A stretch of DNA of 64,000 bases from Lepeophtheirus salmonis (GCF_016086655.4 NC_052136.2:868001-932000), one strand, 5' to 3'. Positions 22,402 through 34,060 are shown, numbered from the stretch's first letter. Made by a program: numbers and translations. Notes: generated by a model from the letters alone, not told the origin.

Positions 22402-23925
22402 AGATTCATTCATACATAAATATAAACTTTGGCTTATTAGTATAGAAGTCAGAAACTGATTTAAAATACAAATTTAGAAGGAGTCACTATTATATAAAAA
22501 TGATCTTTGCAGTCATTTGAGATCGATGGCAACGACGAGCTAAACAATATAAATGTATCATTTTACTATTACTAAAATGCAGGAGAGCTTATGAAAAAAT
22601 AAATTCCTTAATTGTATTTTTTGAATTGGAACTTGTATACGTATTGATAGAATTTGTAGTTGTTATTAATTATATAACATTATTAATTAATATAAATACA
22701 GAAAAACCATTAAATATAAAAGTCTTGGTGGTTTGTTTTTCTTTGTATTTTTGTTTTACAGTCGATTTGTATTTTGTAAAATTTCTACAATGGTAAGTTT
22801 GACAAGATATCTGATGGGTAAGGAAGGATGTCATTTTTGAAAGACAAAAAATAATTGAGAGAATAAAAAGAGGAAAGACTTATGGCAGTACTAAATTAAA
22901 ACCCTTGCTACTAACAGCTGCCTGTTTAGTGATGCAAATAAATCAATATAATACTATAATGGAAGAGGGCCCGATTTTTGTAGATGCTACCTAAATATAC
23001 ATATATTTTTGTATTTTCTAAATCTGTTCTCATTATTCTTTTATTATTGAGGAGAAAATACATTATACATATAAACTATTAAGTGTAACAAGGAATGAGT
23101 GACGGAGAGTAACGCCGAGGACTTGTTGATTAATTCCCAAAACATTCATAGCTCCAAGATGGCAATGAGGTCCTGAGTCTTGGTAAAAAAAATCCAAATT
23201 AATAAAGCAAAGTATGTAAGTATCTATCTTGAAGTTAAGTCATTTTTGAGTGTAGATATTTATGTAAGAAATACCAACACAATACAGCGTGAGTGTCATA
23301 TTAAAAGAAGAAAGAAAGAAAAAATACTATTTGTATAGAATTGTATAAAAACGGTATGTTAAAATGAACGAATTTTTTCAGGAGTTTACGTTAAAAAAAA
23401 AAGTACTATATAATTCAAAAAACAAAAAAAGAATGTGAGGCTTAGTAACGCGCTAAAGTACTCCATGGAACATCAAATCATTTTTTTTTTTTAAATATCA
23501 AACAGTTATTATTATTTTTTTATTCTGAGGAGAGAACATTGTGGTATTGAGTAAGTACATGTGAGTGTGAACATGAAAAACGGAGAATGACAATGATGGA
23601 TTGTTGGGGAGTTATCATTCATATATTAAAACACAGTTTGTCTGTTCGTCAACCCCTAAAAAAACTCAGGGGAATTCCATGTGCTTGAACAAACATTTAG
23701 TTAATTAATTACTAAAAATATGCCTGCAAAATGGAAGGAGAAAGTAGTGCATTATCTCCAAAGTAGACAATCAATAAATATCATTCACATTTCTTGTAAT
23801 TACACATATTGATCAACATTGCCATGAAATGTCAATGAAAGCTCATAGAATCGATTTAAGAAAAAGTATGGATGACAATCAAACAGTGCCTGCGTTGGTG
23901 GGCGGAATACGAAATTATTTAAAAC
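22402..23925. other. AT-rich stretch without a recognisable gene
   Basis: A short piece near 23095-23130 (GAGTGACGGAGAGTAACGCC, GAGGACTTGTTG) matches the centre of family D. The rest is uninterpretable. Confidence 0.4.
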
Positions 23926-23929
23926 ATGT

Positions 23930-24540
23930 CAAGGGACGAGGGGAATAAAAAAAAGAAGGTAGAAGAAAAGAGAGGGAGAGAGAGAGAGGGATGTACAAAT
24001 AGACAGAAGGAGAAGAGAAGAGACTAGAGACAGAGAGAAGGAGAGAGATATAGAAAGAGTGCAGGGAAAGGAAGTCTCATTTTCGGTCAATAATACCCTC
24101 TTAATGACCTCGGAGGCCCCAGCAGTCTCTTTGGTTATTTTATAAGTCTAATTTCAATTTCAAACTAATCTGTTCGACAGTTTTTGGATTCTATGAAGGA
24201 AAAAAAAAAAAAACGTACCTTTAAATAATGATGAACATCAAGTACATTTTTTATCTTGTCTATTTTTTGTTTTGATTTGTATTTGGCAGACTGAAGAGGG
24301 AATTTTCTTTTCCTCCGCTCTTGTCAGTATTATTTAATTCATGAGAAGTGAGTTTCCTTTTCTACAACATATCATTGAGGATTTATACGAAACCAGTTGA
24401 GCATTTGCGTCTGCTCATTAAAGACGGAGAGTAGCCCTGAAGATCTGTTGCAGAGTTATAATTGTAAGTCATTTTTGGACTCACAGTAGAATTGAGGATT
24501 GGCATTCTAGTAATTCTTCACTATAATATGTTCTTTTTTC
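23930..24540 (+). repeat. family D repeat with GA-rich leader, plus-strand copy
   Basis: A GA-rich tract (23940-24070) is followed by TTTTCGGTCAATAATACCCT, CTTAATGACCT, then GAGGGAATTTTCTTTTCC, AAAGACGGAGAGTAGCCCTG, ATTGTAAGTCATTTTTGGAC and GTAGAATTGAGGATTGGCAT. The same order of blocks, including the GA leader, is at 27995-29320. Confidence 0.65.
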
Positions 24541-25091
24541 ATAGACATAGTTGGTAGCATATACAAGAGGGCATCTCCCCTCCAAAATTTACAACGACCA
24601 TAAAAGCAGAGTATTGTGGTCCGGAATGAAGGAATTTTTTTAATGGATTCAGATTTTTCATGAACTTGGAACTATGTGGATTTGGAATTCAGTTGGACAT
24701 GGAGTATGATGATTCGTATTCGAAACCATTCCAGACTCAGACTTGCAAATATTTGAGCTAAGAGTCGTTTTGAAATCCTTTGGTCTTCTACTATATATTT
24801 TTTTTTAGTTAGGATGAGCATTACAGATTTTTCTTGTTGGAATTCATACTTAAATAAATATAGGGTGTTTAATAGGCCAGAAAAAATATTCATCAAGATA
24901 TATATCATCAAAATCAATTGTGGAAACAACATTTATCGCTTTTTATCAATTTATTTATCCCCTGGATCTTGACTCAAACTCTGAACCGATCCATATGTGC
25001 ATGAACTTGAAAGGAACTCGGAGCATGAGGCACGGACTTGACCTGAACTAGGAAAAAATTAATATTTAATTAATCAATGTATATACTTAGA
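24541..25091. other. AT-rich stretch without a recognisable gene
   Basis: A minus-strand frame (24672-24932) has no recognisable domain. ~24960-25060 is a degenerate AACTTGAA/ACTCGGA patch. Confidence 0.35.
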
Positions 25092-25215
25092 TAGTATCTA
25101 TATTATTTTATATTTATTAATTTCCTATAAAAGTTAATCTATTATTTGATCCTTTAACGGAATTGAACGGGAATCCAAGTCAATTTCTTGGAGAAACAAA
25201 TTCTTTAAAAATAAC
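25092..25215 (+). repeat. 124-bp direct duplication, left copy
   Basis: From TAGTATCTATATTATTTTAT to AAATTCTTTAAAAATAAC. Repeated at 25406-25529 with two one-base indels and no substitution that I saw. Confidence 0.9.
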
Positions 25216-25405
25216 TATATTGAAGAAATATTGGAGCCTTGATTCCTGAGAGATAGTACATCATTTGCCCCTATTTTAATTTTTTGACGAGGAGACTGGA
25301 ATCACAATCAAGCAGCTGCAGAGAAAAAAATCATGACGAAATGGAATCGACATTATATTTTTAAGGGTCAAGCAGCAAAAATATTTTTTATTGTAACCTC
25401 TTTTT

Positions 25406-25529
25406 TAGTATCTATATTATTTTATATTTATTAATTTCCTATAAAAGTTAATCTTATTATTTGATCCTTTAACGGAATTGAACGGGAATCCAAGTCAATT
25501 TCTTGGAGAAACAAATTCTTTAAAATAAC
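25406..25529 (+). repeat. 124-bp direct duplication, right copy
   Basis: Near-identical to 25092-25215; the two copies start 314 bp apart with 190 bp of unrelated sequence between them. Much better preserved than any other repeat here, so recent. Confidence 0.9.
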
Positions 25530-26331
25530 AGAAGACCAATAATAGGACCATTGGCGCCTATTTGCACTGCATTAGAAGGTATCATAGCAACCAAATTCAG
25601 CAGAGTATCTCAGTAAAAGGCTAAAGATCTCCGATTGATATTGTTAATTATCAGTTCACTAGAATATGTCTCTCCAAAAAACAATTAGTACAACATCATG
25701 TTTTGAAATCAATTTACTACAACTAAGCAGAAGTGGATGAGTTATCAAATTGTAAGATCGTCTCTACTTACTAACAAGGTGGGCACAGTTGGAAGAAGAA
25801 GAAAAAAATTATTTCTGTCAAAACAGTTTTGAAACTTCGGCACACTTACTGTATAACTGTCCAACAGCAACGGCAGCAATGAAGACATGCAGTTTAAAAA
25901 TAGAGCAGCGATTGAAAGCTAGGATAACATAAGTTAACTGGGTCATAGTCCCAATTCTGTGACAAATTTCATAGTAAATCGATTCTAAGCAAAATTGAAA
26001 AAATAACTTACTCTGTCCGGTTCCGATTCCAATACATATGGTAAAAGTCTTAGAAGGGAGTTCGATATTTAAGGAAACTTTACAGAAAACGGACAACGTT
26101 TATTTCTTATTGAGGATTTTGCATATCTAAGAATCAACAAAAAGAAAGAAGAATTGTATAGCTGTAATAACTAATCAAATTTATCATTTATATTGTAACA
26201 CCCTATTTTTCCATCAATCCTCATGTCAACGATTACAATTATTATACTTTTAATACCAATTTGTGATTTCTCCTTAATTATGTGAAGTTTTAATATTTTA
26301 AATAATAGTTAAAAGATACCGTTTTGTTAAA
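25530..26331. other. AT-rich stretch; possible small exon on minus strand
   Basis: On the minus strand, 25851-25989 is bounded by a pyrimidine-rich TTTTGCTTAG acceptor and a GTAAGTGTG donor, and another GTAAGT donor follows GGACAGA near 26009. An ATG near 25889 gives MSSLLPLLLDSYT, signal-peptide-like. With no homology to call on, this remains a weak possibility. Confidence 0.15.
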
Positions 26332-26480
26332 GGGCGTCCAAAGGAATATATTTTAGAGGGGGGAGAGGCTTGGTTTTTGGAATAATTTTGAAAAAAAAAA
26401 TTAAAAAATAAAATGTTTTTATTGACAGAAAATTATTTTTTTTGGAAAAAAAGTTGAGAAATTATTTACAAATTTTTTCA
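26332..26480. repeat. W-rich core repeat, copy 3
   Basis: Starts GGGCGTCCAAAGGAATATAT with GAGGGGGGAGAGGCTTGG, then alternating poly-A and TTTTTTGGAAAA. The right end is not clear. Confidence 0.5.
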
Positions 26481-26692
26481 TGCATATATATGATTGTACG
26501 TTATTTGAAGTGTATAACACAACTTTTTTTTCTTAATGATTAATAATACATATATTATAATGCTTACCCGAACCGAAGGAATCTAAACATTAGGAAGTAA
26601 TAATATTGACGATAGTCAATGTGATTTCCAGTACTCTCCTTGGCCCAAGCAACCCTGGAAAAACCTCTGCTAAATGTATATAAATAAGTAAG

Positions 26693-26798
26693 CACAGGTA
26701 TCGGTGGAATGGGCGTTATTGAGCCGATTCCGATAACCGATTCTGTTAATTCAAGAAGGCCGATTCTTGCCGATTCTAATGTATCGGTACACCCCTTG
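26693..26798 (+). repeat. family E repeat, copy 2
   Basis: GGTATCGGTGGAATGGGCGT, CCGATTCCGATAACCGATTC, GCCGATTCTTGCCGATTC, TATCGGTACAC. An internal degenerate CCGATTC hexamer-like pattern. The minus-strand open frame 26564-26923 across it is probably incidental. Confidence 0.55.
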
Positions 26799-27314
26799 AG
26801 ATAACTTATAAGGAAAACCGAAGTAGAAAAATCGACAAGTAACAAAAATGTATCGTCAATTTTGATATTAATGGTATAATTTTTTACATGTCCGATGGGA
26901 TAGACAAACAGGAGATGGGACACGGAAAATTTAATAGAACATTATTTGACATGAAATAAATGCTTCGCGCGCTAAATAAATCCTTTAACATTTTTTGTCA
27001 AAATTTGGATATTTTAAAACTTTTGGAAAAATTAAATCAATAAGAAAATTTATGATCTCATTTATTTATATTAACAAATCTAAACGAGGGCATTTAGTTA
27101 GTGTTATCAATTACCGTTTTACAATTACTTTAATAAATACTAGGTATGTTAAAAAATGCCGATTTACGGGGAGGGAAAATATTTCAGGAGGCGTACGTGG
27201 ATGTCTAGAAGTGTTTTGCGGATCTCCCTAGAAATTATGTATTTTTATTACTTAAATTGGGAAAATCGATTTGACCTCATAGTTATTTAAGTTAAATAAT
27301 TGTTCGTCTTTCAG

Positions 27315-27925
27315 CCAGTTTTTTTTTTTTTTACAATCCGTTGCTTTGTTTAATCCCATTATTTGCTGGAAAATAAGTCATCTCAAAATAGCCTTCAAAA
27401 CCATAAATAATGTATAATGGATCAAAAAAAAAGTATAATGGACTTTAAAACATTTATTTTTCTACTATCTTATAAAGTTTCCAACTAATATATTAATGCA
27501 AAGCACATAAATCTATACCCGACATTAGAACCTTCAATCATTATTACTTGGGAACATTAAAATATTTTGTCTTAATTTTTAACATCTCTTTTTTTTCAAT
27601 AACTATCATTAATTGTCCGGGGAGCGTGGGAGGATATTTATTTACTCGAATTTCAAATATACAATTCAATTTCAGGTATTTAAAAGTATCATCCTTTGCA
27701 CAATACTGTACTCTGTAATTTATGAAAATTTCATTCAAATGTAGAAAGTTGTGTTGATTTATTGAAATATCATATTTTATTAGATCACGGATTTTGGTGT
27801 AGGTTATAGCATAAACAATACAAAAAAAACCATAAAATTTCGATGATAAATTGGTCCTAACTTCCTTAATATTGATACTAGAGACATGATTTTATTACAA
27901 ATTTGATTTTTTTTTTGTAACATAC
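27315..27925 (+). repeat. family A interspersed repeat, copy 3
   Basis: TTGTTTAATCCCATTATTTG, GTCATCTCAAAATAGCCTTC, ACCCGACATTAGAACCTTCA, TTAATTGTCCGGGGAGCGTG, GATTTTGGTGTAGGTTATAG and GATAAATTGGTCCTAACTTC follow copy 2 in order. Confidence 0.7.
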
Positions 27926-27994
27926 CTATAGTAGGTTGATTTTTTATATAAACCAACAGATGGCGCTAGCCTTGCAGAGCTGAATTGTGGAAAA

Positions 27995-29320
27995 TTAAAG
28001 GCATAAGTTGAATGAAGGAAAGAGACAGAGAGAGAGAGATGTAGAAAGATAGAGAGGGAGAAGAGGAGAAACAGAGAGAAAGAGAAGGGGAGAAGGAAAA
28101 TTAGGCTTTATTTTGGTCAAAAACAGACTCTTAATGACCTTCAAGCCCCAAAAAATGTCGTAGGAACATACTTGGTTATTTTTATACGTCTACTTGACAA
28201 ATTTCAGATTGATTTGTTGTACCATTTTGGATTCCTTATGTAATAACACCCAAACAAACTGATAAACAATGATGTAAATCCGGTGTTGTTGTTTTTCAGC
28301 TGGCCTGTTAACTGTAAATTGGTAATATAAAGAAGGAATTTTCTTTTCATAAGCAGTTTCTATTATTATTTAATTCCTGAGTAGTGAACATCCTTTCTGT
28401 TGTGTATTATCACTAAGTCCGTTTCTCCCCCTCTCAATTTCCTTTAGTATCTTAAGTGGTTTTATTTGTAAATGTATTGAAGTGTTGGGTTTCTGTATAG
28501 AAATCCTATACTCGTCTGAGACGGTTATATTTTTTATTGGACTGAAATAATTCGGTCCAACAAAAAAGCTCGGTCTGGACCGCTCTCTTATAAAAATTCG
28601 GTCTAGATCGGTCGACAGGAAAAGTTCGGTCTAGATCAGTCCATAGGGTAAGACTAAATAAAATTGGTCCATAGGGTAAGACTGAAAAAAATCTGTCTAT
28701 AAAGTTAGACCGAAAAAAAAAATCGGTCCACAATGTGAGACCGAAAAAAATCAGTGTCCGGTCTGGATCAAAAAATCGGTCCAAATCGGTCTAGAAAAAA
28801 TCACTTAAGACCGAACCGAAAAAAAAATTCGGTGCTGAACCGAGTCTCAACACTAGTATTTACCTATAAATATCCTGGAAGGTTAGTTATTGCCAGGTAG
28901 TATGACATTTGTAATAAAGTGTTACGCATTCTAAGTCTCCTCTGTGCCTTTTATTCTCTTTCTTTTGGTCAAGTCAGTGTACTTTTCTAAATAGATTACA
29001 TTATATACAAAACCTAATTGATCATTTATGTCTGCTCATAAAAGACGAAGCGTAACCCTGAGGATTTGTTGCGGAGTTTTAATTGTAAGTCCTTTTTGAA
29101 GTCAGATTAGAATTGGGGAGCGACATAGGAGTAATTCTAGCAAATGTCCTTGTTTATATCCTTTTCGCCTTATTTCCTACTTACAGCTGATTGTAGCTGA
29201 TATAATGAAACGTCATGAGCATTATTATTTCTCTCCTCCTAAACATTCTTCAAATTGTCCGGGTTACCACGTTGATTTTCGGTTTCTTTTTTTTAAACAT
29301 GCCCATTCTACATTGGATTT
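27995..29320 (+). repeat. family D repeat, longest copy, split by a minisatellite
   Basis: GA leader 28010-28105, TTTATTTTGGTCAAAAACAG with CTTAATGACCTT, GGAATTTTCTTTTCATAAGC and ATTCCTGAGTAGTGAACATC up to ~28430. Continuation from ~28980: AAAGACGAAGCGTAACCCTG, GATTTGTTGCGGAGTTTTAA, CAAATGTCCTTGTTTATATC, CAGCTGATTGTAGCTGATAT, GAAACGTCATGAGCATTATT. The array at 28530-28840 lies in the gap. Confidence 0.65.
28530..28840. repeat. degenerate TCGGTCT / AGACCGA minisatellite
   Basis: At least eight spaced TCGGTC(C/T) or GACCGA motifs separated by A-rich spacers; the unit is roughly 35-40 bp around TTCGGTCTAGATCGGTC and GGTCCATAGGGTAAGACTGA. The minus-strand open frame 28506-28784 (repeated WTD and DRFF) is a product of the array, not a gene. 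Confidence 0.65.
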
Positions 29321-29332
29321 TCATCATTGCTT

Positions 29333-29354
29333 ATAAATATATATATATATATAG
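29333..29354. repeat. TA microsatellite
   Basis: Uninterrupted AT/TA run immediately after the end of the family D copy. Confidence 0.8.
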
Positions 29355-30716
29355 GTAGAATACAGGCTTGGACCCGTTTATCCCTTTTCCGTTCATTCGT
29401 TCACTTTTTTCTGTTCCTTTGTTCCTTCTTTATTTGTGGGAAAAAACAAAACATGGAGGAATAAAGTTTTGAAGGAACGATAAATGCTAATGTTCCCACA
29501 ACATGATAATAAATCCAGTTAAGTCAGAGATTTTCAATGTCAGTTTACTAGAGTGAGTACTTTGAAGTGGTCAGAGTTATTAGTGTCGATAAATGTGGAT
29601 ATGTACACTCTTCTTTATTTATAGTAATATGATATGATGGTCTACACACGCTTGTTGACAAAAAAAATATATAAAGTCACATTCATTATTTTTATTTAAT
29701 TTGATACAAGCAAAAGTAAGCTCTAATGAATTTTCTCAAAATTGAGCCTGGATCAAGACTAATAGAAATACGAGGTTATACCATCATGTTATCGAGCTTG
29801 CTAGAATTTTCAATTTGATGTAACGTACCGACTGCTGGGCAAGGGGGACAGATTTTTACGCCGGACAATATAACAACGGTATTTTATTAGTATATAGTAC
29901 TAAAAATTATATGATTAACAGCAAAGCTTTTTTTAATAACCCATCAATATTTTTATGACGAATTCAAGGAACGGTCCCAAGGACCGATTTACGGTCCTAA
30001 GACTGGATTGGGCAGAATAAATAAGGACCCACACAACATTACTGTTCATAAACCAGAATTTTGTTTGCATTAATTGAATATTAATTTTATTGTCGTAAAA
30101 TTCTTAGTTAGTTTATTTTAAAATATGCTGATACTGGCTTAGAATCAAACAAGCAATTTTATCTTTACAAACTTTCTGAGGATGGTTTTTACTGGATAAT
30201 TTTACGCATAAATAGAATGATTAATAAATAGAGATGAGGCATTCTAAGAGATTATGGATTTTGAGTATCAGTTACATCAAAACTTATTGATTAAATTAGT
30301 ATAAATAGGAGTATTACTTAATAATATTTATTGTATCTATCAAGAGTCATACATAATCTATTACTACAATATTATAATAGCATTAGTTTTTTACGACTAA
30401 TATCTTCATCTAGGACAAGTGTATATTTTTAGAGTTTAGATATCCGTTGTTATTGATAAAGCCTTCGTTTATTTTTTTGATAATTTTTTGTTTCATTGTG
30501 ATACTGTCATTTGACCATCTTTTAATCACTGATAATGTAGTATTGCATTTAAAATATCCTTATGAATTTGCACAAATAGTGAATCAACCGCTACCTAATG
30601 TTGACATCAACGACATTCTAAAAGATGTTAAGGTTGTTAAGGTTTAGTGTTGCCATGTGAGTTTAAGCAAAATCAGCTAGATGTAATTCTAAAATCAGTT
30701 AAAAAACAATCTAGAT
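29355..30716. other. AT-rich stretch without a recognisable gene
   Basis: Contains a quasi-palindromic GGTCCCAAGGACCGATTTAC patch at ~29970-30005, similar to 57640-57740. The open frame 30447-30647 is hydrophobic and has no known domain. Confidence 0.4.
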
Positions 30717-30938
30717 TCAACAAAAAATAACTGAAAAATCACCTAAATATTTTTTTATCAATCTATTATCATATCTTATTATATCAAGTAGTGTATTAAC
30801 TGTTTCAGGATCCATTTTATTCCATAACTTGTTTTTTATTTGATCAATTTGGCTGAATACCCTTTCAACTTCAGCATTGGAATCAGACAAACTCAATATT
30901 GTTAAGACAACATAATTAGGCTCCGCAAAAGGATCTAT
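30717..30938 (-). pseudogene. hAT transposase C-terminal dimerisation domain, fragment
   Basis: An uninterrupted 73-codon frame without a start: IDPFAEPNYVVLTILSLSDS, NAEVERVFSQIDQIKNKLWN, KMDPETVNTLLDIIRYDN. The order L-S-x-x-x-SNAEVERVFSQ...IK.K..N.....T...L. is the hAT dimerisation signature. Everything upstream (zinc finger and catalytic core) is missing; a family A copy starts almost directly on the upstream side (~30945). Frame preservation suggests it is relatively recent. Confidence 0.8.
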
Positions 30939-30944
30939 ATTAAT

Positions 30945-31385
30945 ACCTTGTTACATTTAATCGCATTATTTGCTAAAAATTAAGTCACCTCAAGATAGCC
31001 TTCAAAGTTACAGATATAGCGTAATGGATCAAACAATAATTATAATGGACTTAAAAATATTTATTAAGTTAGTATTTGGTAATGTTTACAATCTATTTGT
31101 TAATGCAAAGTGCATAAATTTTACGCCGATATTAGCGCCTTCAATCTTTATTTCTGCGCAATATGAAAGTACTTTGTCTAATTATTTCAATTGCAGGTAT
31201 TTAAAAGTAAATCTTTTCCACACTACCGTAAAAACGGATGAAATTTCGATGATTAATTGGTAATAACTTCCTTGATATTGATACTGAGGACAAAATTGAG
31301 GTATCAAAATGTTGTTTTTTTAAAAATTATCTTTTAGATATAACAGGATTCTATTTGAATTTAAAATTATTTTTAACATACCTAT
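30945..31385 (+). repeat. family A interspersed repeat, copy 4
   Basis: TTGTTACATTTAATCGCATT, AAGTCACCTCAAGATAGCCT, GTAATGGATCAAACAATAAT, GATATTAGCGCCTTCAATCT, AATTTCGATGATTAATTGGT, AATAACTTCCTTGATATTG. The block with TAATGGTATGGAGAGCG is missing. Confidence 0.65.
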
Positions 31386-31423
31386 CCTATATTATTAAAA
31401 ATGATATGTTTATGTAAAATATG

Positions 31424-31573
31424 TTTCACTTGGTAACAGGGAACATGGAACATGGCAATTTAGCAATGGCAATGACAATAAATAAATCACAGGGTCAAAC
31501 ATTTGAAAAAATTCTTTTATATTTACCAAAATCAGTATTTTCACATATGCTACATTTTCAATTATGTCAATAG
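31424..31573 (+). pseudogene. Helitron Pif1-like helicase fragment
   Basis: The plus strand reads NLAMAMTINKSQGQTFEKIL and then LYLPKSVFSH before a stop at 31571-31573. AMTINKSQGQT...V.LPxPVFSHGQLYVALSR is the C-terminal helicase signature of Helitron Rep-helicase proteins; here the GQLYVALSR part is corrupted (MLHFQLCQ). Only ~50 codons survive and no Helitron end was located. Confidence 0.75.
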
Positions 31574-32399
31574 GGATGCATATTTGATTATGTTTACTCA
31601 AATGGATAGAAAAAAAAAAAATGTTGTATACAAGGAGTTTTTGCAGTAGAAATTTTGTCCGGGCTAAGGAGGGAGAGAGAAATCACATTGAAATGGTCAG
31701 ATTAATTGAGAAAATTAAAAAAATATTCAGAAAATACTTCTATTACTAATAATTATTGTATGTATTTTTCGTAGTTGTCAAAAAAGATCCTGATCATTCT
31801 AATTCCCTTGGATTCTTCACACTATATGAATCCAGTTAAGTAAGGTAATCTCCAAAGTCACCTCAAGCTGTGACTCCTCCACTTCAAATAACATAGCAAC
31901 ATATATGCATCTAAAAAATTGTCTAGATGAGAAGTCCATTTTCTATTTACTTCAAAAAATTCCCTAATCAAAATTCGCGAAGTAACTTACAAAAAACTTT
32001 TTTTCACTAATTTTGGACGCCTAATCATTAGCAATTCAAAAAATTCATCAGATATATAAAATCTGTTTTTATCTAATTTTACAAACAGGAAAAACTTGAA
32101 TTAAATCAGCAAACCTCAGTATAAAAGTTCCTTTTAAGACTAAAGATCCCCCCCCTGGAAATAGGGTCCTTTATTGACTTGCCTTATACTGGTACTCCAA
32201 ATATTCTCAAGAAATCATTTTGTATTTAGATTTTTAAATCATTATAATATAAATAGGAAGTAGTTATTTTTTGGTTTAATCCAAGACTAATCACTTTGAG
32301 TGACCAAAAAATTTAAAACTTCCATAATTACATGTATTTCATGAATGATTTTGATTTTACATTATATTCACCATGTTGTTTTAATTAAAGGTCCAATTC
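31574..32399. other. AT-rich stretch without a recognisable gene
   Basis: No domain or repeat match found. Confidence 0.4.
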
Positions 32400-34060
32400 T
32401 TATTATCGGAAAGGATTTGGTGACTTTATGATTTATGATGTTGGAGTAATTCTAGCAGGTTCCTGTGCTGACGTCATATATGGGAACCAAGATACATTCT
32501 TTAAGAACAAAAGGAGAGTCCGACAGGATGACCCCATATCTACAATTCTCTTCAATATCAGCATTGATGGAATTCTGCAAGAAATTCATTGAGATAGTCA
32601 AATTGTTGGTATCGCATATATTCCTAACAAACCTCGGTGTCTATGTTACGCTGATGACTTGACTTTAATTGTGTGGGAGTCCCCTCGGCACCATTAAGTA
32701 AATTAAAAGAGCCTTAACTCTTGTCCAAGGATTTGCCTTTTCCTCCAGATTAAAAATGAGTACAGAGAAAACAAATATTTTGAGTTCCTATGAAAATTTA
32801 ATAGTCTGCCCATATTTTAGAATCTCTACGGAAATCAAACTCCAAGAGTCTTGGGTTGGGACAAATGGATGCCAGAAGAACAACACAGAGATTCTTAAGA
32901 CTATTGAGCGATCGTGCACCCTCTTCAGGAACTTGAATATGAACGTTTGGGACAACATCATAGCATGGAACACACATGGTGTTCCTAGAGTGATACATAT
33001 TTTAAGAGTAACACCATTCACTGAGAATACCTTTCAAAAAATAACTATTATTAAAGATTCATTAATCAAAATGGACAAGAAAAATAATATTTCCTATGAC
33101 AAAGTACATGCTTCATTGAGGAGCGGAAGACTATCCTTGATGGACCTAGACAAAATGTGGAATGTTTTAAAATTTCCTTGGATCAGAAAGATGTGGAAAT
33201 GCAAGGAGCCCTGGCTCTATGTCTTTGATAATTTTCTGAAAGAAAGGCAAGGCCACTTTATGGGTAATCCTTGCGCAGGTTACCAAAAAGTATTGCAAAA
33301 TCTGGAATGCTTCTCCAACCGAATGGGATTTTTTATAGAGCAAGCAGACATGCATCACTGTATGCTGAATTTTCACTCGGATGGTAAATGCCAATTCGTG
33401 AGCTACTTAGCTTCCCAGAAGTAAGAACTCTCTCAGCTGTCGATTTTTTGAGCATCCTCATAGACAAGATGGCCAAGCAATACTTCAAAACTATTCTTGG
33501 CCCTTATAGAGTTGTCCAAATACCTTTTATACCTTTCAGGATGAGAACCTCAAGTGCTACCACTCAAGAAATTCGAAGGTGTTCCACAAAAAAACAACTA
33601 TGAAACCGTTCATAGACTATTGTGTCAGAAGAGGCATAGTAAAAAGTCCATACAATAGCATCAAAGCTATTAAAAATAAATATATGTCGTCCACTGAAAG
33701 TGGTTTAAGTACCGACTTCTTTCTGGAACTTTGGAAGTAGGAGCAAAAAAACTTCAGGACCAAAGAAGTCAGTGTATCTTCTGCAAGAGGGAAAGTGAAG
33801 CCACAGACCATCTTTTTTGGAATTGTGCTAATCTAAAGGTACTAACTATATGATGGGATCTCCTACGAATGACTTCTGAATTTTGGAGCTACGATTGTTA
33901 AAAATGAGATGCTTGCCCACTACAATGGAGGGAGAAAATAAGGTTAATACCATAATTACCAAAACTGAGCAGATGATTTACGCGAAAAGATCAGCAGGAA
34001 AATCAGATATCAATGGCATCATTCCAGCGATCAAATTATTATTAAAGTTTTAAAAAAGAT
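32400..34060 (+). pseudogene. 5'-truncated LINE (non-LTR retrotransposon) with RT, thumb and C-terminal zinc motif
   Basis: In frame from ~32404: FGDFMIYDVGVILAGSCADV, then RRVRQDDPISTILFNIS (RT motif B, with the usual RQGDP Gly changed to Asp), one TGA, and CLCYADDLTLI (catalytic YADD, 32647-32658). After a shift, 32756-33424 is open for 222 codons, starting near AFSSRLKMSTEKT, the SGLxLNxxKT block, and running into KFPWIRKMWKCKEPWLYVFD. Further on, QCIFCKRESEATDHLFWNC (33770-33826) is the Cys/His motif typical of LINE C-termini, and IYAKRSAGK lies near the end. At least one stop and several shifts: not functional. The 5' truncation is typical of LINE insertion. Confidence 0.88.

Noticed and set aside
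24861..26215. ATAGGGTGTT at 24859 and its inverse at ~26200 as ends of an element
   Set aside because: Only ~10 bases pair; inner bases diverge at once.
26564..26923. 119-codon minus-strand frame
   Set aside because: Overlaps the family E repeat; protein text follows the CCGATTC words.
28506..28784. Minus-strand 92-codon frame with repeated WTD and DRFF
   Set aside because: Direct translation of the TCGGTCT array; not a gene.
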